A stretch of DNA of 44,716 nt from Paludibacteraceae bacterium (GTDB lineage Bacteria; Bacteroidota; Bacteroidia; Bacteroidales; Paludibacteraceae), in contig JAFVAX010000001.1 of NCBI GenBank assembly GCA_017480285.1, forward strand, positions 1-44,716, written 5' to 3'. Both the position numbers and the translations under genes were made by a program. The notes beneath the pieces were generated by a model. The model saw nothing but the letters and a program-made list of their open reading frames with translations. It was not told the DNA's origin and made no database searches. Each line of letters starts with the position of its first letter. Positions within the stretch are counted from its first letter, which is position 1. Positions 1 to 9,996 of the stretch are shown here, one piece after another.

Positions 1-3000
1 TAGTACTGATTAACAGTTGTCTCAGTACGCATAACGAGTGTTCCGACAGTGAGTGTCTTGCCACTGTTGATCTTAAGTTCAGCACCCGGGCAGACATAGA
101 TCTTATCTACCGTCAAATCGGAATTTACGGTCAAAGTACCATTATGAACATATATAATACTTTCAGCATTTGTTCCGCTCAAGGTGGCATTAGCGTCGAA
201 TATCTGCGGAACAGTGTATTCGTGGTGGCTGTCAACTGTGCCTGTATTGAGGTCTTTGGTCTCAATAACAACCTTATTGCCCGCTTTCAAGTTGAGCGAT
301 GCGACATCTAATTTCAGTGTACGGTCGGGTAGGCGGTCGCTCTTTGTGTAGGTAGTGCCGTTCACTACTATCTGCCATGCTGACGGGTCGGCAGCAGAAG
401 TGTTTGCAACTGTCATACCGTTGGTATTGATCACAATCTTACCATCGCTTATCCAGTCAACGATGTCGATATAAGCACCGAAGTCAAGTGGTGAGAAACG
501 GGCATAGAAAGTTAGTTGGAAATTTATTATCGAGCCTTCAGCTGCTTGGGTTCCACCGGTTGTGTATGTTGTAAACCATCCGTCGAAGGAGTGGTTTGGT
601 TTCGTTGCCTGAGGCAACGGACTAATCGCCGAGCCGATGGTTGAGCCTTTCTTTACTATGGTGTAAGGCACTTCGCATGTGCCACCGTTTGTAGTGGCAT
701 CCCAATAAACTTTATATGCCTCCGCCACCTCGAATTGGTACGGGTCTTCGCCGGTGAGCGGGAGCACATGGTAGTTGCACGACTTCGCAGGTGCGGTGTA
801 TTTGTCAAGGTTGGTGTCAGTATTATACCAACCGCCTTCTATTACAAAGTTGGTTTTGGTAGCAGTGGAATTGACAGCACCTACCGACGAAGTTCCTTTA
901 ACATTGAACTTACCGCCCGTGATAGTACAAGTACCATAGGCAGTAACAGCATCCATTGTAGTGTTCTTATTCTGCGTACCTTTATTGACAAATACTCCGT
1001 ACGCTGTGGATGTTTTAGCGGTAACGTTGAAGACACCACCTGATATTTCCGCCGTACCGGCATTGATATAGTTGCCGGGTACGGAATCATTAGTAGTGCT
1101 GAACATAGACAATCCTGTTCCTGCTCCAACATATACACCATAAGCGGTTGTGGTACTTGTAGCCTCCACATCAAACGTTCCTCCTTTTATAATAAGCGTT
1201 CCGTGATAAGAGACACCAGCTTTGGAAGGAGTAGTGGCACTTGCAAGTGCTCCATATACAGAGCTTGGTGCTCTCACGGTGAATTTAGGATCTCCGCTGA
1301 TGGTTGTTGTCCCTCGTGGAACGCTTACGCCACGTGCATTGGATGTTTTCGCCGTAGCAGTGAAAGTTCCGCCGGTGATGTTGGTTGTTCCCAATGAATA
1401 AACGCTATAGGCTGCATTCGCATTCGTGGAAGAGGCAGTAAAAGAACCTCCATAAATGTTGGCTGTTTTGCTTGCAGCCACCTGAACACCATAGCAATTC
1501 TTTCCGTAGGACTTCGCTTCCACATCTACCGTACTTGTTGCCGGTATGTTTGCTTTACCACTCGATACGTATATACCAGAGACGGTAGTGCCTTTTGAAG
1601 AAGTAGCATGAGCCTTGATGGTACCACCATAGAAAGTAGTAGTACTTCCGGCTACTTGAACGCCATAGACAGTTGTACTCTTGGTAGAAGAAGCCGTGAT
1701 TGTTACTCCGTCATATATTTTGGTAGTACTGGTGCTATGTACGCCTACCGCAGTAGTAAACTTGGTAGCAGTAGCAGTTACCGAGCCTCCCTTCAAATTC
1801 GTTATACCCGCAGATTGTACACCGATAGGATAATATATAGCTGACGCAGAAACAGCACCGCCATTCATGTTGAATGTTTGTTTTGCGGTGACATAAACAC
1901 CAGAGGCCATGCATTTTTTAGCTGCGGTTGTTAAAGAAGAGTAGGAAGCATCCGACGGGTTGCTTGAATGGATAGTACCATGCTCAAGAGTCAGAGTACC
2001 GGCTGTCAGGAAAACTGCATAATACCGTGCACCGCCGGCTTTGATGTTCTCTAATATACCCTCTTTATCTTCACTGCTATCGTCTATCGTAAACGTCTTA
2101 CCTGTAGCGTTGATATTTAACAAATTACCTGCAACAGCACCGGAGAGCGTATGGTTGTTCAGGTCTAATGTACAGTTCTGCTCATTGGTATAAGCCAATG
2201 ATGTCTCTACGCCCGATACATCTTGAAGGAGCTTCAGAGTAACCGCTCCTGTGGCGGTATTGACTGCTTCCCAAGCGTCTGCTATGGTCGGATAGTAGGT
2301 CGTAGAGCCACCGACGGTGACGGATGCTACATTAGGTGTAGCAGTGAAGTGGGCGTAGTAGGCAGCGGCGGCAGCGACAGCCGGCAGTTCTCCTATGGCG
2401 TAGAACGTGCCTGCTCCATTCGCTTCGGTAGTCCAACCGTCAAACGTATAGGTGTATTCGGCAGTCGTTGTTTTAGTCGGTGTTTCTCCATTAAACGACG
2501 GCGTAGCGTCGATTTCTACACCTTCATCTGTTTCTAAGGTCGTTTCTCCATCTTCGGACTTCCAAAGGATAGTAACACCTATTTTTTCCCAATTCGCAGT
2601 TATAACCTTGTCTCCTGTAGAGCCAAGTGCTATCTGTGTGATGGGGCTGCCACCGCAAGTCCATCCGGTGAAGGTGTAACCCGCGCGTGTACCAGGATCA
2701 GCGAGAGTAATAGTCGCTGTCTCAATGGTGTATGTCGCCGGATTACTGTTGGTTGCTCCGTTCAAGCCCTCGTAAGTGAGGTTATAGGAGACAACGGTCC
2801 AAACAGGATAAAGCGTCAGGGCAGCATTCTCCGTATATGTTCCGCCAAGGGCATAAGCTTGCGCGCCGCCGTCCGTCAGGCTCCAACCCGTCTGCGCATA
2901 TCCGTCACGAGTAAAGGTGCTGCTTGACAAGGTAGCATCTTCACCGCAAGTTTTCGTTCCCCCTGCCACTGTACCTGTACCGTTGGCTCCTGCGTTATAT

Positions 3001-6000
3001 GTAATAGGATACGTACGCACGTCATCAGAGAACTGGGCATAGAGTGTCTTGAGGTTATACTCTATCGTGAAGTCAGAAGTTATCTTAACGCCACCCACCG
3101 GCTTCGTGTACCATCCGGTGAAGTCATTGCATCCCTTCTGCGCGTCAGGCGGGACAGCACCTATCGTAGCGCCGTGAATAACCTCTATGGTAGCATGGTC
3201 AGATGTACCGCCATTGGTTGCTGCATCCAGCGTGATGGTATAGTGCATACGCTCATATTTGTATTCTATCACCATCGTGCCGTCGGCAGCAATTTCTTTT
3301 GTCTCAGTTTCCGGTGAGACGAAACCTTCGTATTCCTTCACTTCCGGCGTAACGCTTTCTCCTGTTGTTCCTGTAAGCGCTTCCGTCTCTACCGGTTCTT
3401 CCGGATAGGTGCCGTCCACATTCTGCAAATAATGTTTGACGGTGTATGCGGTGTTGGTCTTGGGAGTCCATTGCGCAGTGTAGGTAACCGCTTCTGCAGG
3501 CATAGTCGCGGCCACGAGTGGCGCCCAACTATGGAAAGTATAACCTGTTCGAGTGACAGTGGGCGCAGTAAGAGTAAGACCGTATGAAACAGCCTTGCTT
3601 TGAGTGCCTGTGGCTTTCTTGGCAGGCCATGAGGTGCTACCATACTTACCGACTGCACTAACGACACTATTCCCCAACTCCCATGTAAGGGTATATTTAT
3701 TGACAGTGAACTGTGCATAGTATGTCACATCGCCTGTAGGCACAGTAGCAGTGGTTATCTTAGTACCTCCAGAAGCGGCAGTAAACCACCCGCTGAAGGT
3801 GTAACCTTCTTTGGTAGCAGTAGGCAGTGTACCGATCGCAGCATCCGGCTCAACGTATATAACTTGATTATCTTCTGCGCCATCATTGGTCTTAGCATCG
3901 AATGTTGCTATATATTTAAGAGCTGTTTCGGTATAGTGCGCATAGTAGGTTGCACCGGCAGAGGTTACGTTGGGTAGCGGACTGACTACAGCGCCACCGT
4001 CTGTTGCTGACCATCCATCGAAGATATACGAAGTAGTTGTAGTACTTGCTTTGGTGGGTGCGTCGCCGCTATATACAGGCGTCTTGCCTACTTCCTGATA
4101 GGATGATTGCAGAGTCTCATCGCCGTTTTTGAAAGTAACATTATACGATTCGGCCACCTTATAGAAATATGGATCGTATTTAGCATCCGTTTCCTGCAGC
4201 GCTACTGCGTGTTTGGGCGAAACTGCATAGGTGTCTATGTTGCCGTTGTGGCTATAGTATCCACCACTGATTTTGAAGTTATCTGCAAGAACAGTAGCAT
4301 CTATAGGTTGTACGGCTGCGGCAGGTGCAGTTGCCTGAGCCGTAAAGTAACCCCCGTTGATGGTACATTTCGGGGTTGCCGTTGCAGTAGCATAACCGGC
4401 TGCGTCTGATTCAGTTACTTCCGCATCTACAAATACTCCATAGGCGGTGTTAGTATGTGCTTTGGCATGAACAGTTACTCCTGTAATAGTTGCAGTACCT
4501 GCATTAGCGTAGTTACCGGCGTATGATTTTGAGTTTGAGGCATGGGTGGCGGTATTTGCCAATGTGGCAGCACCTACATAGATGCCATATACAGTGCCAC
4601 CTGTTGTTGCCTGCGCATTTATCGTTCCGCCATCCATCTGTAGTGTTGAGTTATATACCGTTCCGGCAATAGCAGGTGTTTCTTTAGAAACGCGAATACC
4701 ATAAACAGTGCCGGTGGCGGTGGCATTGATGACAGGAGAACCGCTTATCCGTGTTTCCCCACTTAATACCCTTATACCGAATGCAGTAGTATTAGCACTG
4801 CATCGTGCATTTATTTCACCACCGGTGACAGTAGTATTACCTAAGGAGTATATGCCTTCCGCATCAGTTGAAGTTTTGTTTGTAGCATTTATTTCGCCAC
4901 CTGAAATGTTGGCAGAGGCAGGATAAACAGCCGTAATACTTCGCGGCTCGTTGGTATCATAAGCAAATACTTTATTAACATACACACCTCTTGTGTTTTT
5001 TGTGTATGATGTAGCATTGACTGTTCCGCCCGTCATATTTAATGTACCTTGCGCTTTACTACTTGCAAGTACATATATACCTATTGCTGTAGATGATTTT
5101 TCTGCTATCGCATTGACCGTTCCTCCATTGAGATTGATCGTTCCATAGGCGTATATAGCATTCGGAGAGTCTATCGTTTGAGCTACCGCTTCTACCGTAC
5201 CGGCATTGATGGTTATAGTAGGAGTTCCCTCACTACCCACTATGGCTATTGGATAATAAGGAGCTACAGCCTCTACCTTACCGCCATCCATAGTGAATTG
5301 TTTGCCGGATGCCACTGCCACACATCCTGTCAATGGTTTAGGTGCAGAAGTCTTGTTGTACGCTAATGTACAGGTTGCGGAGATGGTTCCACTCTTGAGT
5401 ATTACATGTCCGTTTTTGACATTGAGCGCATAGCGACGTGAATTGTTCGCCGAGAAGACCAGACTAATCTTGCCCTCCTTCTCTTCCGTATTATCCACAA
5501 TAGTGAATGTACAACCGGCGAGATTGACCGTTATCAGACCATTTACATCTCCTGTGATGGTATGTCCGTTCAAATCCAATGTGCAAATCTTATTTGTTCC
5601 TGTGTAAGTTACTGCAGTAGTGATACCGGATATGTCACGTAGGATTTTAATAGTAGGGTTTTTACGCAACGCTCCCGAAGCAAAAGTAAAGGCATCCTCC
5701 AAGAACCAATAGGTGCGGCTTTCTATGCCATCCACGACACTTATGTATGGTTCTGCTAATACCCACTCACCATTGAGATATTCGTAGTAGATAGGCACAT
5801 TGGTATTGCTTAAAGTATAAAAGAACGGTTCTTTACGTTCGGCTTTCATCCATACTCCGTTGTACCAGATAAAGATGTCTTCGCCTACAACATACGCCTT
5901 TTCCGCTTCAGTGTATTTATCTGCCGCATGCCAGTTACATCCCTCGAAGCAGATATAATACTTGGTGGCATCATCCGCTGCGTGATATGCAGGGTCATTA

Positions 6001-7301
6001 TTGTTAGGCTCTAACGCGATAAACTCGCCATCCACCAGCGCTTTCTTCACACCGCCGATGGTATAAAGGCAGTTGATATCTGTCTCACCGAGTTCTTCCC
6101 AAGCACAATCAGTCTTGGTGTAAATCTTGTTGTTAGAGCCACTATACATGCCTACTGTTGCTGTTGGAATAAACTGATGCCAAGCCGACTCTGATGTCCA
6201 ATTATAATAATATCCGTCTTTTACTCCTTCCCACCAGTCTGCACATTCACCTTCTGTTACATTGATCCATTTCATTTGTAGTTCCAAACCGGTTTTGTCA
6301 TTGGAATAGACAGCATCAGTTGTGGTAGTGGTTCCGCCAGAGCCACTCACTGCACCGCTTGAAATATAAGTAAAGTCGTAGGTGTGATCTGGTTTCTCAT
6401 TCTGTTTCCCACTCACAAACCATCGGCCGTTGACATTATAGAAAGTAGAATTGTTGTTTTTTACTTGTGTGTAGCTGTCGTCTTCATTATGCAAGTTGGC
6501 TGACGCAACAGCCACATTCTCATTGTCAGAGACACCTGTACACATCACTATATTCGTGGCGGTGGGTAGCGTTGAGAAAACAATCTTTCCGCCTCCATTA
6601 CTCATAATATCTGCGCCACCTGCTGTTGTGTACAATTTGCCGGTCACATTCAATGTACCGTCAATTATCAGTTTTGCATCGTCGATAAGTTCATTAGATG
6701 TACCGTTTCCGCGATTCTTATGGTTCGTGAGATTGGTCATCGTATAGTAATACTTTTTGTTGCAGTACTCTCCCCAGTTGTCTTTATCGAAAATATAGAC
6801 ATTGGATGAACAGGTAAGCGTATATCCTGACTTCACTTCAATAACAGCACCGGCTTGTACCACCATCGGTTTGGAGATGGTCGCATTACTATTCATTATG
6901 ACATGCATACTACTCGAAATGGGAAGATTATAGTCTTTGGAACTGACAGATATACCCATCACGCTAATATTTATTGCATCCAGTTGGGTCGTACCGGACA
7001 TTTCGTAGCAAACCAAGTCGGTTGTCGGGTTGTACCATTTTTTTAGTTTTGAGTCACTATCTTTCAGCAGGAACAGCGTATTCGTACTTCCGATTAGCGC
7101 GAATGAACCTTCATTAGTCGAGCCGTCTCCAAATACATTGGTGTAATTACTGAGTGTAGAACCGTATTCATACGTGGTTTGTACCTCGATATTCTGAATG
7201 GTGTAACTTTGAAACGGGAAGAATCTCCAGCTGGAGCTATTACCTTCTATAGTCGAACAGCCTTTCCTCCTCGCCAATCTCCTACAGCAAACATTTCCCA
7301 T
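1..7301 (-). CDS. Giant InlB-B-repeat / beta-strand-repeat surface protein, 3' part (partial, frameshifted from 7247-8548)
   Basis: This frame stays open from about 7301 to the window edge, over 2400 codons with no stop that I could find. It continues, in the -1 frame, the protein begun at 8548. Visible parts in order: a Bacteroidales-like stretch (FFPFQSYTIQNIEV) just after the break, a long beta-rich region, a first beta-strand repeat block (about 5740-4140) with repeats such as GGTVNAIAEKSSTAIGIYV, about nine Listeria-Bacteroides (InlB B) repeats such as GYTFSGWFTAASGGTKI (about 4140-2340), and a second beta-strand block (about 2335-710). The sequence then runs off the left edge, so any C-terminal sorting or anchor domain is unseen. 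InlB B-repeats occur in secreted and surface proteins; an adhesin-like role is inference. ATG 7301 is only the first ATG in this frame and is probably not used. If the break is real, this part would be untranslated. Confidence 0.8.
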   Translation of the reverse strand, partial: MGNVCCRRLARRKGCSTIEGNSSSWRFFPFQSYTIQNIEVQTTYEYGSTLSNYTNVFGDGSTNEGSFALIGSTNTLFLLKDSDSKLKKWYNPTTDLVCYEMSGTTQLDAINISVMGISVSSKDYNLPISSSMHVIMNSNATISKPMVVQAGAVIEVKSGYTLTCSSNVYIFDKDNWGEYCNKKYYYTMTNLTNHKNRGNGTSNELIDDAKLIIDGTLNVTGKLYTTAGGADIMSNGGGKIVFSTLPTATNIVMCTGVSDNENVAVASANLHNEDDSYTQVKNNNSTFYNVNGRWFVSGKQNEKPDHTYDFTYISSGAVSGSGGTTTTTDAVYSNDKTGLELQMKWINVTEGECADWWEGVKDGYYYNWTSESAWHQFIPTATVGMYSGSNNKIYTKTDCAWEELGETDINCLYTIGGVKKALVDGEFIALEPNNNDPAYHAADDATKYYICFEGCNWHAADKYTEAEKAYVVGEDIFIWYNGVWMKAERKEPFFYTLSNTNVPIYYEYLNGEWVLAEPYISVVDGIESRTYWFLEDAFTFASGALRKNPTIKILRDISGITTAVTYTGTNKICTLDLNGHTITGDVNGLITVNLAGCTFTIVDNTEEKEGKISLVFSANNSRRYALNVKNGHVILKSGTISATCTLAYNKTSAPKPLTGCVAVASGKQFTMDGGKVEAVAPYYPIAIVGSEGTPTITINAGTVEAVAQTIDSPNAIYAYGTINLNGGTVNAIAEKSSTAIGIYVLASSKAQGTLNMTGGTVNATSYTKNTRGVYVNKVFAYDTNEPRSITAVYPASANISGGEINATNKTSTDAEGIYSLGNTTVTGGEINARCSANTTAFGIRVLSGETRISGSPVINATATGTVYGIRVSKETPAIAGTVYNSTLQMDGGTINAQATTGGTVYGIYVGAATLANTATHASNSKSYAGNYANAGTATITGVTVHAKAHTNTAYGVFVDAEVTESDAAGYATATATPKCTINGGYFTAQATAPAAAVQPIDATVLADNFKISGGYYSHNGNIDTYAVSPKHAVALQETDAKYDPYFYKVAESYNVTFKNGDETLQSSYQEVGKTPVYSGDAPTKASTTTTSYIFDGWSATDGGAVVSPLPNVTSAGATYYAHYTETALKYIATFDAKTNDGAEDNQVIYVEPDAAIGTLPTATKEGYTFSGWFTAASGGTKITTATVPTGDVTYYAQFTVNKYTLTWELGNSVVSAVGKYGSTSWPAKKATGTQSKAVSYGLTLTAPTVTRTGYTFHSWAPLVAATMPAEAVTYTAQWTPKTNTAYTVKHYLQNVDGTYPEEPVETEALTGTTGESVTPEVKEYEGFVSPETETKEIAADGTMVIEYKYERMHYTITLDAATNGGTSDHATIEVIHGATIGAVPPDAQKGCNDFTGWYTKPVGGVKITSDFTIEYNLKTLYAQFSDDVRTYPITYNAGANGTGTVAGGTKTCGEDATLSSSTFTRDGYAQTGWSLTDGGAQAYALGGTYTENAALTLYPVWTVVSYNLTYEGLNGATNSNPATYTIETATITLADPGTRAGYTFTGWTCGGSPITQIALGSTGDKVITANWEKIGVTILWKSEDGETTLETDEGVEIDATPSFNGETPTKTTTAEYTYTFDGWTTEANGAGTFYAIGELPAVAAAAAYYAHFTATPNVASVTVGGSTTYYPTIADAWEAVNTATGAVTLKLLQDVSGVETSLAYTNEQNCTLDLNNHTLSGAVAGNLLNINATGKTFTIDDSSEDKEGILENIKAGGARYYAVFLTAGTLTLEHGTIHSSNPSDASYSSLTTAAKKCMASGVYVTAKQTFNMNGGAVSASAIYYPIGVQSAGITNLKGGSVTATATKFTTAVGVHSTSTTKIYDGVTITASSTKSTTVYGVQVAGSTTTFYGGTIKAHATSSKGTTVSGIYVSSGKANIPATSTVDVEAKSYGKNCYGVQVAASKTANIYGGSFTASSTNANAAYSVYSLGTTNITGGTFTATAKTSNARGVSVPRGTTTISGDPKFTVRAPSSVYGALASATTPSKAGVSYHGTLIIKGGTFDVEATSTTTAYGVYVGAGTGLSMFSTTNDSVPGNYINAGTAEISGGVFNVTAKTSTAYGVFVNKGTQNKNTTMDAVTAYGTCTITGGKFNVKGTSSVGAVNSTATKTNFVIEGGWYNTDTNLDKYTAPAKSCNYHVLPLTGEDPYQFEVAEAYKVYWDATTNGGTCEVPYTIVKKGSTIGSAISPLPQATKPNHSFDGWFTTYTTGGTQAAEGSIINFQLTFYARFSPLDFGAYIDIVDWISDGKIVINTNGMTVANTSAADPSAWQIVVNGTTYTKSDRLPDRTLKLDVASLNLKAGNKVVIETKDLNTGTVDSHHEYTVPQIFDANATLSGTNAESIIYVHNGTLTVNSDLTVDKIYVCPGAELKINSGKTLTVGTLVMRTETTVNQY
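710..2335 (-). repeat. Beta-strand repeat module, copy B (within the giant InlB protein)
   Basis: The encoded module opens with LDLNNHTLSGAVAGN and TFTIDDSSEDKEGIL, runs through many repeats of the form GGTxxxxAxxxxTxxGVxV, and closes with NYHVLPLTGEDPYQFEVAEA. It matches the layout of copy A about 3.4 kb away. Boundaries are approximate because they come from reading the translation. Confidence 0.65.
4140..5740 (-). repeat. Beta-strand repeat module, copy A (within the giant InlB protein)
   Basis: The encoded module opens with LDLNGHTITGDVNG and TFTIVDNTEEKEGKI, contains repeats such as ATSYTKNTRGVYV, and closes with KYDPYFYKVAESYNV. It parallels copy B at 710-2335, which points to an internal duplication followed by divergence. 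Boundaries are approximate. Confidence 0.65.
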
Positions 7302-8548
7302 ACTTCAGCTCCTGATTTAGCAATGATAGAGCCTGCCCCGACGGTATTATTACCCTGCTCCATATCTTGCCCTTTTATGAAGCCCCAGCAATATAACTTC
7401 GCTCCACTATTCAACGTGATATTTCCTCCTTTTGACATATCCATGACACCGCATGCACCGGTTGGGTAGGCGGAAGCCTTACCTCCACCCGCAGACATTA
7501 TCTGTCCGCCCACACAGATATTACCATTACAAGTAATATTCACTCCGTCTTGCAGCGTCAGGACTCTATACGGGCTTAATGCAGCAGCAGCAGTCACAAC
7601 AGTGGGTTTCGTCTGATAGCTGTTGCTTTTACTATATGGTACATACAATGTTACTCCTGAGGGGATAGTGTAATTGCTGGTGGAAACCTTACCGTTTTGT
7701 GCAACTACTACAGTTTTTGGAGATATGCTTTTTGCTTGATTGATAGCTGATGTCAAGTCGTCATACATTCCGCTATTCACTACATAATAGAGTGCATTTC
7801 CATTGTCCAAGCGAAAATCAACACCCACCGTAACATCTGTTGTGAAATTTAAATCTATTTCGGAATCAAATGAGAAGTAATTTTTTGTTGTACCGCCGTC
7901 CGAAGAGGTGTACCAACCTGCAAACCGATATCCGGTGGCAGGTGTCGATTTTAGATGCACCACCCCTTGTGCCTCAATAGTGGCATAATTTGCCACTGAA
8001 ACTCCATTGTTAGTTATGGAAAAACTACCATGCTCAGGCACAATAAATGAGTAGTGAACGATTTTTATAAATTCTGCATAGCAATCCACATCCGTATATA
8101 CGCTACTATATCCGGTTGGCGCCGCTCCGGTAGTTGTCTTAGTAGAATAAGTTGTCTCTTTTGTAAGTAACTTATAGGTACCGTCAGCATTCTTGCTATA
8201 CCAACCTGTAAATTTATAGCCGCTGTTTACTTGCGATTGAAAGGTAAACGTCATCGCCGTCTTTGCTCCTTCAACTTCAGCGGTAACGCCGTCTGTAGTG
8301 CAATCTTTCCACCCGGAATTGGAAGAGGAGGATGAACTCGCTACTGTAACGTATGCTTTGCCGGCACCATTAGGACACCCTTCTTTTAAAAATGCCCTGC
8401 CTCGACCATATCGAGAAGCATCGGCATTCACATTGCTGATGCCGACAATGAATAGCAGCACAAACAAAATGCCCAAGGAACGCATATATAACGCTATGCG
8501 CCGTGTGGTTTCCCCTACGTTTAAGTTTTGTAATTCTTTTTGTATCAT
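7247..8548 (-). CDS. Giant InlB-B-repeat surface protein, 5' part with signal peptide (ends at a frameshift)
   Basis: This is the N-terminal 433 codons of the giant secreted protein. I chose ATG 8548; ATG 8485 (MRSLGILFVLLF) is an alternative. A hydrophobic signal peptide (LGILFVLLFIVGISNVNA) is followed by InlB B-type repeats (YKFTGWYSKNADGTYKLL, GYRFAGWYTSSDGGTTK) and a region with repeated N/S-rich turns. The frame stops at TAG 7249-7247, right after VGDWRGGKAVRL. The -1 frame at the same point reads KGCSTIEGNSSSWRF and resumes a sensible beta-rich protein, so one base seems to be missing in the short A run at about 7263-7265. Longer upstream starts (8725) would overlap the DUF4105 gene and add an implausible N-terminus. 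The 17-base gap to that gene suggests co-transcription. Confidence 0.82.
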   Translation of the reverse strand: MIQKELQNLNVGETTRRIALYMRSLGILFVLLFIVGISNVNADASRYGRGRAFLKEGCPNGAGKAYVTVASSSSSSNSGWKDCTTDGVTAEVEGAKTAMTFTFQSQVNSGYKFTGWYSKNADGTYKLLTKETTYSTKTTTGAAPTGYSSVYTDVDCYAEFIKIVHYSFIVPEHGSFSITNNGVSVANYATIEAQGVVHLKSTPATGYRFAGWYTSSDGGTTKNYFSFDSEIDLNFTTDVTVGVDFRLDNGNALYYVVNSGMYDDLTSAINQAKSISPKTVVVAQNGKVSTSNYTIPSGVTLYVPYSKSNSYQTKPTVVTAAAALSPYRVLTLQDGVNITCNGNICVGGQIMSAGGGKASAYPTGACGVMDMSKGGNITLNSGAKLYCWGFIKGQDMEQGNNTVGAGSIIAKSGAEVWEMFAVGDWRGGKAVRL

Positions 8549-8565
8549 TGTTTTAATCCGTTTGT

Positions 8566-9819
8566 TTATTTCGTGTTGAATAATGTTAAGCGTATCCACG
8601 TTTTCATAGCCACTAACACAAATGCTATAGCCAATACAATATGCGCATATTCCACTAACCGATGCGGTGCGCAAAGCATACCCAAACTCCATACCAGAAC
8701 CAATGCAGCATAATAGAATCCCCATTTATCGCGCCATTTCCAAAAGATGGCAGGTAGAGGATTAAAAGGGATGATAAGCCAACTCCATTCCGACCCGGGC
8801 AGGGGCGAAAAGAGCAGCCACACCATCAGGCAGCCTAAAGCCGTTTGCAGTGCCAACAGCAACCAACTGATGTACTCACGCTTCCAGAACAGACCGAAAA
8901 TAGCTAATAACAATAAAATCAGTGAGGCATGAAGCGGAGTGAACTTGTCGCCTTTATACTCATTTACATTTGGCAGCAACTCCCTTCCATCGCTTATTAT
9001 CGGCTTGCCGGCGATGGTTGCCCGCTGCCATGTGGTAACAAGTTCGCGCGGAATAATGAGTTTATCTTTTTTAGGTAAGTCGGGGTTGTCAACCTGTCCG
9101 CCGACAAGTGTCATACCATAAAAACGTTGCCAACCGTTGGGGGAGTTGTCGTAAACAATCTCCCTAAGTGTTCTGTCAAAGGGCTTGCCCCAATCCGGAT
9201 AGGTTATTTTGTAGTCGGTACCATATATCTTGTTAGCGGAGCGGATGGCGTTATCTACGCTATGCACAATGGATATGGCGCAACCGCGTTTGATGTAGTC
9301 GTATGGCAGATAAATGCCTTCATCTACAAGCTCGTCACACATTCGCCACAATTCCGACTTCACTTCTGCTGGCAGGTTGAGCGGGTATTCTCTTACTTCC
9401 CTGCCTTCTTCTTGATATAACGATAAATAATCGTCCAATGGCATCACTTCCATTCCCATCTTCAGGTCGTTAAGCAGGAAACGAAGCACTTTGCCCTGCA
9501 CTCCTTCACTTTCGTAACTGAAAACGCAATCAAGCTTATAGTAAGGACATTGCATGTGCAAAGCGGCATGGCCGAGAATGCTATAAAGCACATCCCCGGG
9601 TTTTGCTATCACAAGACTTGATGTTATGAAATCGTCTGCCAAACGGTTTGGTTCCGAGATAGTGTAATTCTGTCTTGTTGTGGAAACATCATCTTGTAAA
9701 GAGTTTTTGTCTATGACCTGAGCATCAATGCCATAACTGAATATGAGTAAGTACAGCACAAGCATAACAGCCCATATCTTTGTCTGTAACTTACTTCTCC
9801 ATAGTGAAATCTTACTCAT
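8566..9819 (-). CDS. DUF4105 (Lnb N-terminal-like) membrane protein
   Basis: A 417-residue protein with an N-terminal hydrophobic segment (about 14-30, signal peptide or anchor). A central domain resembles DUF4105/Lnb_N, common in Bacteroidota: the stretch GDVLYSILGHAALHMQCP and the later DCVFSYESEG fit the family's conserved His region. The C-terminal third (about 295-410) has four or so hydrophobic membrane segments. The biochemical role of the family in Bacteroidota is not known to me. The protein is probably in the inner membrane with the DUF4105 domain outside the cytoplasm. The gene is first in a likely two-gene unit with the giant InlB protein 17 bases downstream, and has a good promoter at 9965-9996. 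The start is ATG 9819. Confidence 0.82.
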   Translation of the reverse strand: MSKISLWRSKLQTKIWAVMLVLYLLIFSYGIDAQVIDKNSLQDDVSTTRQNYTISEPNRLADDFITSSLVIAKPGDVLYSILGHAALHMQCPYYKLDCVFSYESEGVQGKVLRFLLNDLKMGMEVMPLDDYLSLYQEEGREVREYPLNLPAEVKSELWRMCDELVDEGIYLPYDYIKRGCAISIVHSVDNAIRSANKIYGTDYKITYPDWGKPFDRTLREIVYDNSPNGWQRFYGMTLVGGQVDNPDLPKKDKLIIPRELVTTWQRATIAGKPIISDGRELLPNVNEYKGDKFTPLHASLILLLLAIFGLFWKREYISWLLLALQTALGCLMVWLLFSPLPGSEWSWLIIPFNPLPAIFWKWRDKWGFYYAALVLVWSLGMLCAPHRLVEYAHIVLAIAFVLVAMKTWIRLTLFNTK

Positions 9820-9964
9820 ATTCGTACGATTTATTATCTCTTATACCAAAACACTTAAGTTTAGCATTTCTCTATATCACACAAAAACAACAACCCGATA
9901 TATGTCTCTTTTTTGGGTATTAGATTAGAAACAAGATATGAGTTGTATTCTACACTTTCTCATA

Positions 9965-9996
9965 CAAATTTAGTAAAAAAATACTAATTTTGCAAA
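9965..9996 (-). promoter_or_regulatory. Predicted Bacteroidetes-type promoter for the DUF4105 gene
   Basis: Read on the minus strand, a -33 TTTG (9996-9993) and a -7 TAAATTTG (9972-9965) are separated by 20 bases, which fits the Bacteroidetes housekeeping consensus. The 5' leader to ATG 9819 would be about 140 nt. Confidence 0.55.

Noticed and set aside
7259..7270. Programmed -1 ribosomal frameshift site
   Set aside because: The local sequence has no heptameric slippery pattern and no obvious stimulatory stem directly after it; a sequencing indel or mutation explains it more simply. It is not excluded.
7301..8725. Longer start (8725) for the InlB protein N-terminal frame
   Set aside because: The added 59 residues overlap the DUF4105 gene in another frame and put the signal peptide far inside; ATG 8548 gives a normal export leader.
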